A stretch of 32,889 bases of DNA from Anaerolineae bacterium. GTDB lineage: Bacteria; Chloroflexota; Anaerolineae; B4-G1; SLSP01. The notes beneath the pieces are model-generated. The model ran no database searches, was not told the DNA's origin, and was given only the letters and a program-made list of their open reading frames with translations. The stretch lies in NCBI GenBank assembly GCA_016927095.1, contig JAFGNI010000235.1, positions 1 to 32,889 of the forward strand, written 5' to 3'. The translations under genes were made by a program, and so were the position numbers. Below are positions 23,835-31,512 of the stretch, piece after piece (within the stretch, counting starts at the first letter, position 1; each line of letters begins with the position of its first letter).

Positions 23835-24676
23835 GTGCAGACCATGACAGACTACCTGGAACTGTGGCGTGAACTGGTCGAAGCACAGGTCCATCGCGCG
23901 GAGAGCGGCCGGCGCCAGCAGAGCGACGACGCCTGGCGCGATAAGGCCAAAGCCTACGACGCGGATGTCCAGCGGCGTTGGGAGAAGCCGGACTCCAGCC
24001 GTGGCTTCATGGCCAACCTGCTCGCAGCGGAGCCCGATTCGACCGTACTGGACATTGGCGCGGGCACCGGCGCGTGGACCATCTTCCTGGCCCAGCGCGC
24101 CCGCCACGTCACAGCCCTAGAGCCTTCCGCTGTGATGCTGGAGATCCTACTGGAGAACGTTGCCGAGGCAGGGCTGGACAATGTGTCCGTCATCGAAGGG
24201 AGCTGGCCCGAGATGCCCGCCCTCAACACGACGTCGTCTGCTCGTCCCACGCGCTCTATGGCGTGGCCGACTTCACCGCCGCGGTCGGCGCACTGCAAGC
24301 TGCCGCGCGCCGCACCTGCGTGCTCCTACTACGCGCGCCGACGCCTAACGGTGTGATGGCTGAGGCGGCTCGTCTAGTCTGGGGGCAGCCCTACGACAGC
24401 CCCAACTTCCAGGTTGCCTATAATGCACTTCTCCAGCTCGGCATCTTTGCCGACGTCCACATGGAGAACGCCGGCCTCTGGCGGCCCTGGACCAGTCCCA
24501 GCCTCGAAGATGCGCTCGCGGATGTGAGGCGTCGGCTAGGCCTCTCCGAGGGAGGACGCCACGACGATGCCCTGCGTGCACTCCTCGAACAACGGCTGGT
24601 ACAGAAGGATGGCATTTGGACCTGGCCACGAAGCGTGTGCTCCGCCCTCGTATACTGGACTGTAGCCCAACACTGA
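23835..24676 (+). pseudogene. SAM-dependent methyltransferase with a frameshift
   Basis: The reading frame from GTG 23835 (GGAGGAG 7 nt upstream) carries a class I methyltransferase N-terminal part: VLDIGAGTGAWTIFLA, then ALEPSAVMLEIL. At about 24216-24226 the coding frame shifts: the homologous sequence continues in the other frame with QHDVVCSSHALYGVADF and runs to a TGA at 24676 (WTVAQH end). Adding one base near the CCCGCCCTC run restores a 280-residue enzyme. The rest of the product is intact (both halves have family-like hydrophobic patterns, AVGALQAAARR and RLVWGQPYD), so it is either a real frameshift mutation or a sequencing error in a C-rich run. Acceptor unknown. Confidence 0.75.
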
Positions 24677-24803
24677 TGCGGAGAGGGGGGTCCGGCCAGG
24701 ATCAAGATGTGCCCATCTGTGGGTTCCAGGGATAGGAGATCGGGTTCGCCTGCCGGCACCAGCACCCGCCGGGCACGCGTTGTCGCGAGTATCGCCACAC
24801 AAA

Positions 24804-24842
24804 GCGCCCGGATCGCACTCTGAACTGGCGCGATCCGGGCGC
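24804..24842. terminator. 13-bp perfect inverted repeat, probable terminator
   Basis: GCGCCCGGATCGC (24804-24816) and GCGATCCGGGCGC (24830-24842) enclose a 13-nt loop. It lies between the converging methyltransferase and HNH genes. In the minus-strand direction it is followed by TTTGTGT, a modest T-run, so it is best as a terminator for the HNH gene. Confidence 0.7.
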
Positions 24843-24880
24843 AGGAGGGCTTCTCGGTCAGCTCCGGCTTCCAGAGGGAT

Positions 24881-25405
24881 CTATACCTCTAGGTACGTCT
24901 TCCAGGTCGCGGGAATGTCGCCCGAGGCAACGATATAGCGGGCGCGAGGCGTCTTGGGCTCCCAGAGCAGCTTCATGCTGGCCTCGTGCGGCAGGCGGTT
25001 CGCCTTGCGCTGGTTACAGGCAGCGCAGGCGCAGACGGTATTGCCCCACGTGTTCTTGCCGCCCCGGCTGATAGGCAGGATGTGGTCGACCGTGAAGTCG
25101 TACTTGTTAAGCACTCTGCCGTGGCGGCGCTCGCCAACCGAGACGCCACAATATGCGCAGACATACCGGTCGCGCCGCAACACAGCCTCGCGGCTCCAAC
25201 TGACGCCTCGCCGGGGTACATTCACATAGTAGCGAAGCCGGATGATGGTGGGAATGCACCACGTGCTCGAGGCGCTGTGCATTTCGATGGACTCGGCGCA
25301 GGCTGCTTCCACCCTCCCCCGTAGCATCAGGGAGATGGCGCGCTTGATCGGTATGATGTCAAGTGGCTCGTAGCTTGCATTCAGCAACAGGACACTGGAT
25401 GTCAA
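24881..25405 (-). CDS. HNH endonuclease
   Basis: The 174-residue protein begins with a conserved VLLLNASYEPLDI segment, typical of a widespread HNH family. It has the zinc pair CAYCG, the HNH core DFTVDHILPISRGGKNTWGN with the catalytic His in VDHI, and CACAACNQRKANR. The function of this broadly conserved family is not known; DNA cleavage is expected. The start is ambiguous: TTG at 25411 lies directly against AGGAGGAGG, whereas TTG at 25405 is 6 nt from it and is preferred. The gene ends at the inverted repeat 24804-24842. A TATACT -10-like box lies about 72 nt upstream (25482-25477), with tandem GTTAA elements behind it. Confidence 0.85.
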   Translation of the reverse strand: MTSSVLLLNASYEPLDIIPIKRAISLMLRGRVEAACAESIEMHSASSTWCIPTIIRLRYYVNVPRRGVSWSREAVLRRDRYVCAYCGVSVGERRHGRVLNKYDFTVDHILPISRGGKNTWGNTVCACAACNQRKANRLPHEASMKLLWEPKTPRARYIVASGDIPATWKTYLEV

Positions 25406-25476
25406 GGCCAACCTCCTCCTGAAGGACGCCTCCTAGACTCATATGGCCGACAACCGTGGTCAACCTCCCATCGGTC

Positions 25477-25513
25477 AGTATACATGCCCCAAGTTAACGA
25501 ACGATTAACGTTC
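25477..25513 (-). promoter_or_regulatory. Possible promoter with repeated GTTAA elements for the HNH gene
   Basis: A TATACT (25482-25477, minus strand) has a weak -35, but is immediately preceded by repeated half-sites, two GTTAA copies and GAACG-ATTAA-CGTTC (25499-25513). The AT-rich, symmetric arrangement looks like an operator or activator site. The protein that binds it is unknown. Confidence 0.35.
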
Positions 25514-25694
25514 TGTTAGCGCTCCGCCGACCTTCCTCGATCCCAGTCACGGGACCGCCAGCCATAGGGGAAAGCCGGACGTGCTCCCCCTACAGCTTGG
25601 GGGCAAGGGGGCACAAGCGCCCAATAGGCAACATTCTACCCCCTTTGAAACGTTTGGCAATATGCCGGGGAGCAGAGAGAGCTTAGCCGCTCTG

Positions 25695-25722
25695 TTGACG
25701 CCGCACGACACCCCTGTATACT
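25695..25722 (+). promoter_or_regulatory. Sigma-70-type promoter for the lipid kinase unit
   Basis: TTGACG (25695-25700) and TATACT (25717-25722) are spaced by 16 bp. The ATG at 25792 is 70 nt downstream. Confidence 0.7.
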
Positions 25723-25791
25723 CGGCGGATCGAGTTCTGCCACGTCCTGTCCGTCATCAACGCACAGACAGAGCCGCCAATGGAGAGTTAG

Positions 25792-26757
25792 ATGAATTAC
25801 CGCATCATTGTGAATCCAACCGCCGGCAGAGGTGCCGGCGAACGCGCGATACCGCAGATCGAGCAGCGTCTGCAGGCGCAGGGCCTCAGCTATGACCTCG
25901 TCCGCACGCAGCGACCTTGGCACGCTGCACAACTGGCGCACGATGCTGCGCAGGCGGGCTACGACGTGATTGTAGCGGTCGGCGGCGATGGCACGGCCAA
26001 TGAGATCCTCAACGGCCTGATGCGTATCCCTAAGGCCGAGCGCACCTGCGCTATGGGCGTCCTCTGTGTCGGTCGTGGCAATGACTTCGCCTTCGGCGCA
26101 GGCGTCCCCGCCGGCTTGGTGGAGGGTGTCCAGGTCCTGGCTGAAGGGTGTCGCCGGACCATTGACGTGGGGCACGTTGTGGGTGGCGACTATCCCGAGG
26201 GTCGTTACTTCGGAAACGGCATCGGCATCGGCTTCGATGCTGTGGTTGGGTTCGTCGCCGCCAAGATGAAGCGCGTCGGTGGCTTTCTTGCCTACGTGAT
26301 CGCGACGCTGCGTACGGTCTACCTCTACTATCCCGCTCCTACCGTCTCGCTTACGTGGACCAACGGCAACGATGGGCACCGCCAAGACACCACGCTGCCC
26401 GCGCTCATGGTCTCGGTGATGAACGGGCGTCGGATGGGCGGTGGCTTCATGATGGCGCCACAAGGCGAGCCCACCGATGGGCTCCTAGATCTCTGCGTTG
26501 CGGAGCAGGTCAGTCGACTAGGTGTCTTCCGGATGGTGCCACACTTCATGCGTGGAACTCAGGCGACTCAGGCGGCCATCACTACCGGCCGTGCCAGTCG
26601 CCTGGTCGTGAGCGCCGCCGACGGTGACACACTGCCCGCGCACGCCGACGGAGAGACACTCTGCACTGCGGGTCGTCGCCTAGAGGTCACGGTGGTCCCA
26701 CAACAGATCGACATACTCTGCAGTCGAGACTTGGTCTACGACCACGTGCGAGACTGA
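25792..26757 (+). CDS. Diacylglycerol/lipid kinase (DagK/YegS family)
   Basis: The 321-residue protein has the lipid-kinase catalytic domain: VNPTAGRG at the N terminus, GGDGTANEILNG (64-75, nucleotide binding), GRGNDFAFG, and the C-terminal QGEPTDGLLDL and ADGE. The family phosphorylates diacylglycerol, undecaprenol or sphingosine-like lipids in the inner membrane face. The GGAGAG before ATG and a strong promoter upstream indicate an active gene. It is followed after 3 nt by the acyltransferase gene, which completes a phospholipid-assembly pair. Confidence 0.88.
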   Translation: MNYRIIVNPTAGRGAGERAIPQIEQRLQAQGLSYDLVRTQRPWHAAQLAHDAAQAGYDVIVAVGGDGTANEILNGLMRIPKAERTCAMGVLCVGRGNDFAFGAGVPAGLVEGVQVLAEGCRRTIDVGHVVGGDYPEGRYFGNGIGIGFDAVVGFVAAKMKRVGGFLAYVIATLRTVYLYYPAPTVSLTWTNGNDGHRQDTTLPALMVSVMNGRRMGGGFMMAPQGEPTDGLLDLCVAEQVSRLGVFRMVPHFMRGTQATQAAITTGRASRLVVSAADGDTLPAHADGETLCTAGRRLEVTVVPQQIDILCSRDLVYDHVRD

Positions 26758-26760
26758 GAC

Positions 26761-27448
26761 ATGTCCTTCACGCACCGGATCGTTACGGCAACCATCAAGG
26801 CGATCTTGCGCGCGATCTGCCGCATCGATGACCGCCAACTGGCGGAGGTGCCCGACCGGGGCCCCCTCATCCTCGCGGTCAACCATATCAGCGCCATCGA
26901 GGTGCCCATTGTTTACACCCACATCGCGCCCCGTCCCCTCACCGGTTTTGCTAAGGCCGAGACTTGGGACAAGCCGTTGCTGGGACGGCTGGCCGACCTC
27001 TGGGGTGCCCCCGCTCCATCGCGGCGAGGCCGACGCAACGGCCTTTCGCGAGGCTCTGAGAGCCCTCAAAGCGGGCCGCATCGTCGCCGTAGCGCCCGAG
27101 GGCACACGCAGTGGACACGGTCGCCTCCAACGGGGGCTGCCGGGCATTGCATTGCTCGCCCTGCTCAGTGGCGCACCTATCATGCCCATCGCGCACTACG
27201 GTGGCGAGCAGCTCCAGCGAAACCTGCGCCGGTTCCGTCGCACGGACTTCCACATCGTCGTGGGAGAGCCTATCGAACTCCTCAGCGAGAGCAGGCGCGT
27301 GTCGCAGGGTGTGCGACAGGCGATGGTGGACGAGATCATGGTCCGGATTGCGGAGCTCCTGCCGCCGGCCTATCGTGGCATCTACGCCGACAGTGTCGGC
27401 GAGCCCTTTCGCTACACCCGGCCAACAACGGTTCCGCAAGACCGCTAA
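26761..27448 (+). pseudogene. PlsC-type 1-acylglycerol-3-phosphate acyltransferase with frameshift
   Basis: The product would have about 228 residues once a frameshift is corrected. The first frame carries VNHISAIEVPIVYTH and RLADLWGA; the second continues with LHRGEADATAFREAL, PEGTRSGHGRL and GLPGIALLA. The shift is at the C-run 27008-27012; removal of one C restores GAPLHRGE. The acyltransferase motif HX4D is HX4E here (H-I-S-A-I-E), while the EGTRS motif is intact. It acylates lysophosphatidic acid to make phosphatidic acid, next to a lipid kinase. No ribosome binding site is evident, so translation is probably coupled to the kinase. Whether the frameshift is real or a sequencing error is open. 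Confidence 0.75.
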
Positions 27449-27479
27449 CGCCTGCGCCAAATGTCCTAGGAGGTGCCCC

Positions 27480-27878
27480 GTGCCGCAGTTGGTCAGAGGA
27501 GGGAAGTGGGTTTTCGGCTGGTCGGTGGTCCGCGAGCGAGGTCTACTGCCCATTCCCCTGGACGCCTGGCATCGCTATACCTTTGGGCCCGAGAAGCGCG
27601 CGATCTTCATCCGTGGTAGCGCCACATCTGGTGGCTTCGCTATCGCGCCGGCGTCGCGATGGCCGGCGGCCTTCGGCCCGTGGCAAAGCAGTGACCGCGT
27701 CCTCGGTGTTGCGGAGCTTGCGGCCAATGGTATCGTGAGAATCCCTGAGCAGCTGGGCCTACTTGCTGGGGAGCGGTTGCTGGTCGTCAACGGTAGCGGC
27801 CACGCCCTGGGCTTCATCACCCGTGGGCCCATCGTGGAGGCGGCAAGAACGCACCCCGAGCTAGAGACCTTCATCTGA
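27480..27878 (+). CDS. Small AbrB-like domain protein of unknown function
   Basis: The 132-residue protein starts at GTG 27480 with AGGAGGT just upstream, 31 nt after the acyltransferase stop, so it is in the same operon. The C-terminal part (NGIVRIPEQLGLLAGERLLVV) has the looped-hairpin look of SpoVT/AbrB DNA-binding domains. A similar pattern is in the first half (RGLLPIPLDAWHRYTF and IFIRGSATSGGF), suggesting a duplication, with GSATSGGF and GSGHALGF as matching segments. No DNA-binding or enzymatic activity can be asserted. A longer ORF in this frame starting at 27111 lies inside the acyltransferase and is rejected. Confidence 0.6.
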   Translation: MPQLVRGGKWVFGWSVVRERGLLPIPLDAWHRYTFGPEKRAIFIRGSATSGGFAIAPASRWPAAFGPWQSSDRVLGVAELAANGIVRIPEQLGLLAGERLLVVNGSGHALGFITRGPIVEAARTHPELETFI

Positions 27879-27995
27879 GGCCGGCGCTTCGGTTCGGGCT
27901 CGCCAGCTGTTCTCGCTGCTTTGATGTCCCTCGATGACGCGGTCTGTGATACCGCCAGCGCTGGACTGAGCGGCCTTCGTCCTCGACGTCGTCGC

Positions 27996-30308
27996 CTACG
28001 CCGTCAGCCTGACGTACAGCTGCGGCAGCACCTGGGGCAGCTTCGTGACGTCAGGCAGGATCACGTAGCGGTGCTCTGGAAACATGACCTCCATATCCGC
28101 GAGGCTGTTCTCATCGGTTGAGATGCAGAAGGTATGGATAGCCTGTCGTTGGTTCTCCTGGCACGCCATCCGCACGTCGTACTGCGCATATCGTGTGTTG
28201 GGATCGTAGCCCGTGTCCATCGGCTTGCCGTCGGTGATCAACAGGATCACCCGCTGCTTTGCTGCGACAGCCGAAAGCCGATAGCCCGCGTGGCGCAGGG
28301 CTGCGCCGATGCGGGTGGCGCTCCGAGGATGCGCCGCTAGCACGCTGCCAATCGCCTCGCGGTCCCATGCCTCATCGAAGTCTTTGTAGACAAAGAACTC
28401 GCATTGCTCGCGTCCCGTACCAGAGAAACCTGAGATCGCGAACCGGTCGCCCAGTGCAGCCAGTCCGTGCCCGAGGATCAGCGCCGCCCGTTGCTCGATC
28501 TCAATCGTCTTCAGCCGCTCAACCTCGCTGCCCGTCGATCCGCTGACATCCAGCAAGATCAGCGTGGCAAGATCCCGCCGGTTGTGGTAGGGTTTCTCGT
28601 AGAAGTCCACCCGTGGCGCAGGTTCCTGATGACGTGACACGAGGTGTGCGGTCAGGAGATCGATGTTGATCTCATCGCCTGCGGCGAGGTACTTCTCTTT
28701 GGTCAGCTCGGGCCGTAGCAGCTCAAAGATCCTCCGTGTGCGCTGTGCCAGGGCTGCTATGTCCTCTGGTAGTTCGGCACGCACGCGCAAGCTGGGCCGA
28801 AGCTCGGTCACATAGCAGTAGTTGCGGTAGTAGTCGTTCTCCTCCTGGCTCCACTCATCATAGACATAGGCAGCCCGCACGCCGCCTGCCCGTGCCTCCT
28901 CGTCCTCAGGCCGGTCCGCATCAGAGTCGCCGGGGGTCTGCTGCTGCAGCGCTTGATCGTCCATCTGCTGCTCGCGGTTTTCCTGATGCCGTTGTGCCCG
29001 CGCCTTCAGGTCAGCCACCAACGAATCCGCAGGCGGGCTGCTGACCCCACCGGGATACAGGAAGTCTGGCAGGAAGGCCCAGGGGCGCAGTGGCCAGCGG
29101 TCAAGCCCAGGATAGGCTTTCGCGACCGCCTCCAGGAGGTCTTGTGTCATCATATCCACGGTTTCGAAGACATTGACCGAGGTATCGGCGATCCGAAGCA
29201 GTGGCACCCAAACATCATCCGGCCCAGAGATAACCCCCACCACATCCTGGCTCAGTAGATCGAGGAGTAACTGGTCTGCTGGCGAGACCGAGGCCCCGCC
29301 CGCCGACTCTGTCTCAATGCCCAAAGCTAGGAGCCGCTGCGCGCCAGGCCACATGCGCCGGATGCCACGCAGACCCCGTACATATTCCAGGATCTGGAAG
29401 CAATTCAGCCAAAGGGGCTCATCCCCCACGAGATCCACGCAGGTGGCATAGTCCGGATGGCCGTGGATACGTGAGAAGGTATCCAGTGACAACATCCCGG
29501 CAGCTACCACCGCGCAGAGGCGGTACCAGTTTCGATTCTGGGCCACGGTCTCGAAGTGGCGCACGCGTGCCGGTAGGTAGAGCCAGCGATACAAACAGAC
29601 CATCTGGGTGCCCCGTTCGATCAGATCATCGCTATCAAGCCGGCCCAGGTCGGCAATCTCCACGTCGTAACCCACAAGGGCACGCAACAGGGCGGCGAGG
29701 TTCCCCGACATGTCCTCGAGCCGGGCCTCTTGGGTCAGCGACCGGATGATCATCTCTGAGGTCCTGAGGTCACCAGCCATGAAGCGAAGCCCGGTCGTGG
29801 CGTTCTGATGATAGGCGCGGAGGCCCTGCTTGACGTAGATGTCTATTTCGGGGGGTTTGAGCTGCCGGCTAAGGCTCCCATAGCCCGCGAGGAAGGCCAT
29901 GGCCAAGTCGTCGTCAACGGTGCGGAGTCGCTTCAGCGCTGTGATCAGATGCCGGACCTGCTGCGGTGTGCGGCCAAAGCCCCCTTGCCCAAGTGTGCGA
30001 AAGTAGGTGATGCCATAGTGGAGCTTCGTCTGCGCCAGCTCGCGGCCCGTCTGTGTGACCTCGGTGAAGATCTCGGGGAGCTCCATCAGCCAAGCCGTCC
30101 TGGGGTTGAGGGCACCGAGGAACTCCTTAAGGACATAGTCGAAGTGTTGCTGCTCCGCGCACCGCATTAGGCTGAAGAAGGCGTCCGTTACCTCTGGACG
30201 GTCTTCGCCGATCACGCCTTGCTCTAGCAGCCCATCCAGCGTGGTCTGAAAGATATCTCGGTATCCCCAACAGACGCTGGAGAGCTCAAAGCCGCGATAT
30301 CGATCCAT
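27996..30308 (-). CDS. NorD/CbbO-like VWA protein
   Basis: The 770-residue protein has a helical N-terminal domain and a disordered acidic linker (about 440-475, with QQMDDQALQQQ). The C-terminal von Willebrand factor A domain has a MIDAS (DVSGSTGS at 587-594) and then GKPMDTGYDPN, QYDVRMAC, HTFCISTDENS and VMFPEHRYVILPD, close to NorD. NorD and CbbO proteins work with a MoxR-type AAA+ ATPase (NorQ/CbbQ) as activators of metalloenzymes such as nitric oxide reductase or Rubisco. Its AAA+ partner is directly upstream, with 93 nt between. No such target enzyme is in this window. The ATG at 30308 has no clear ribosome binding site. Confidence 0.82.
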   Translation of the reverse strand: MDRYRGFELSSVCWGYRDIFQTTLDGLLEQGVIGEDRPEVTDAFFSLMRCAEQQHFDYVLKEFLGALNPRTAWLMELPEIFTEVTQTGRELAQTKLHYGITYFRTLGQGGFGRTPQQVRHLITALKRLRTVDDDLAMAFLAGYGSLSRQLKPPEIDIYVKQGLRAYHQNATTGLRFMAGDLRTSEMIIRSLTQEARLEDMSGNLAALLRALVGYDVEIADLGRLDSDDLIERGTQMVCLYRWLYLPARVRHFETVAQNRNWYRLCAVVAAGMLSLDTFSRIHGHPDYATCVDLVGDEPLWLNCFQILEYVRGLRGIRRMWPGAQRLLALGIETESAGGASVSPADQLLLDLLSQDVVGVISGPDDVWVPLLRIADTSVNVFETVDMMTQDLLEAVAKAYPGLDRWPLRPWAFLPDFLYPGGVSSPPADSLVADLKARAQRHQENREQQMDDQALQQQTPGDSDADRPEDEEARAGGVRAAYVYDEWSQEENDYYRNYCYVTELRPSLRVRAELPEDIAALAQRTRRIFELLRPELTKEKYLAAGDEINIDLLTAHLVSRHQEPAPRVDFYEKPYHNRRDLATLILLDVSGSTGSEVERLKTIEIEQRAALILGHGLAALGDRFAISGFSGTGREQCEFFVYKDFDEAWDREAIGSVLAAHPRSATRIGAALRHAGYRLSAVAAKQRVILLITDGKPMDTGYDPNTRYAQYDVRMACQENQRQAIHTFCISTDENSLADMEVMFPEHRYVILPDVTKLPQVLPQLYVRLTA

Positions 30309-30330
30309 GGGAATCGGCGGGTCAGCGAAA

Positions 30331-30352
30331 CCGCGAATCCGCGAATCCGCGG
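30331..30352. repeat. Short tandem CCGCGAAT repeat between AAA+ and VWA genes
   Basis: CCGCGAAT occurs twice in tandem and is followed by CCGCGG, in the 93-nt gap just upstream of the VWA start. It can fold on itself and could affect translation of the downstream gene. Confidence 0.5.
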
Positions 30353-30401
30353 ACTTGCCGACCGGCGAGCAACCTGTCGAATCTCTCTTCTGGGTGTTCG
30401 C

Positions 30402-31235
30402 TCACTCGGTCTCTTCTGCCAAGTCCCCGAAGTACAGCGCCACAATGTCAGCCACTGACGCCATCACTTCAGGCTCATCGGTGAGCGTCTGCCCGATGGC
30501 GTGCTTACACGCGTCGACCGGCGTGAGGCCTTCCCGCATCAGCATGCCGGCGTAGACCAGGAGCCGGCTGCTCACCCCCTCATCAAGACCAAAGCCCTTG
30601 AGCTCGCGTATCTTCGCCCCCATCTTGGCGAGGACCCGGCTCTCATCCTCCGTGAGGCCAGTCTCGGTCTCGATAATGCGGGTCTCCAACGGCACCGTGG
30701 GATGGCTGAAGATCAGGCTCGCAAACCGCTGTTTCGTGGACTGCTTGAGGTCTTTGACAATGCTCTGGTACCCCGGGTTGTAGCTCAACACCATCATGAA
30801 GTCAGGATGGGCGTGCACTACTTCACCCGTCTTGTCGATGTAGAGCATCCTGCGGTAATCCGACAGGGAGTGGATGATGACCGCCGTATCCTTGCGCGCC
30901 TCGACGATTTCGTCTAGGTAGCAGACACCACCGTGGCGTACCGCAAGCGTCAATGGGCCGTCCTGCCAGACCGTTTCGTCGTCCTTGAACAGAAACCGGC
31001 CCACGAGGTCGGCTGCCGTCAGGTCCTCGTGACAGGAGACGGTGATGAGAGCGAGATCGAGTTTGTAGGCCATATGCTCCACAAACCGCGTCTTGCCACA
31101 ACCAGTCGGGCCTTTGAGGATCACCGGAATGTGAGCCCGGTACGCCGCTGCGAAAACAGCTTCCTCGTTGTTCTGACGGATGTAGTTTGGGGCATCCGTC
31201 ACCCGAAACTGATCGATGATGCCTGCACTTGCCAC
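30402..31235 (-). CDS. NorQ/CbbQ-like MoxR-type AAA+ ATPase
   Basis: The 277-residue ATPase has Walker A GPTGCGKT (42-49), Walker B CYLDE (105-109), a sensor-1 Asn in SYN (151-153), and VSCHEDLTAADLVGRF, typical of the CbbQ/NorQ branch. The C-terminal KGFGLDEGVSSRLLVYAG is the usual lid. It remodels a target complex with its VWA partner. The GTG at 31235, with GAGGAGG about 8 nt upstream, is chosen; an upstream in-frame start lies in the -35 box. A TTGACA/TAGAAT promoter is 70 nt upstream. Confidence 0.87.
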   Translation of the reverse strand: MASAGIIDQFRVTDAPNYIRQNNEEAVFAAAYRAHIPVILKGPTGCGKTRFVEHMAYKLDLALITVSCHEDLTAADLVGRFLFKDDETVWQDGPLTLAVRHGGVCYLDEIVEARKDTAVIIHSLSDYRRMLYIDKTGEVVHAHPDFMMVLSYNPGYQSIVKDLKQSTKQRFASLIFSHPTVPLETRIIETETGLTEDESRVLAKMGAKIRELKGFGLDEGVSSRLLVYAGMLMREGLTPVDACKHAIGQTLTDEPEVMASVADIVALYFGDLAEETE

Positions 31236-31306
31236 AGCCCATCCCTCCTCGCCCCGGCCCCCGTTGGCGCCATTGGCGCCTGCCGCGGCCCTGAACCCGG
31301 AGACAC

Positions 31307-31334
31307 ATTCTAGATCGTCTGGATGGGATGTCAA
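31307..31334 (-). promoter_or_regulatory. Sigma-70-type promoter for the AAA+/VWA unit
   Basis: TTGACA (31334-31329) and TAGAAT (31312-31307) lie 16 bp apart, the best match to consensus in the window, about 70 nt before the GTG at 31235. Confidence 0.72.
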
Positions 31335-31512
31335 CGTTTACTGGCTCGACAATGCAGCAGGCGCTGGCGCACACTAGCCGGGACCAGCGGTGCCAACGGA
31401 AAGCTAACCTACGCCAGAGGCAACCCGACCTCGATTCACACAACTACGTGTTAAGCTGACAGCGTGGCAATGCGAGGCTTACGCCGGCAGACAAGCAAGC
31501 ATGGAGGTCGGG

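Noticed and set aside
31435..31462. TTCACA as a -35 for the lipoprotein gene
   Set aside because: The corresponding -10 (TGACAG) does not match.
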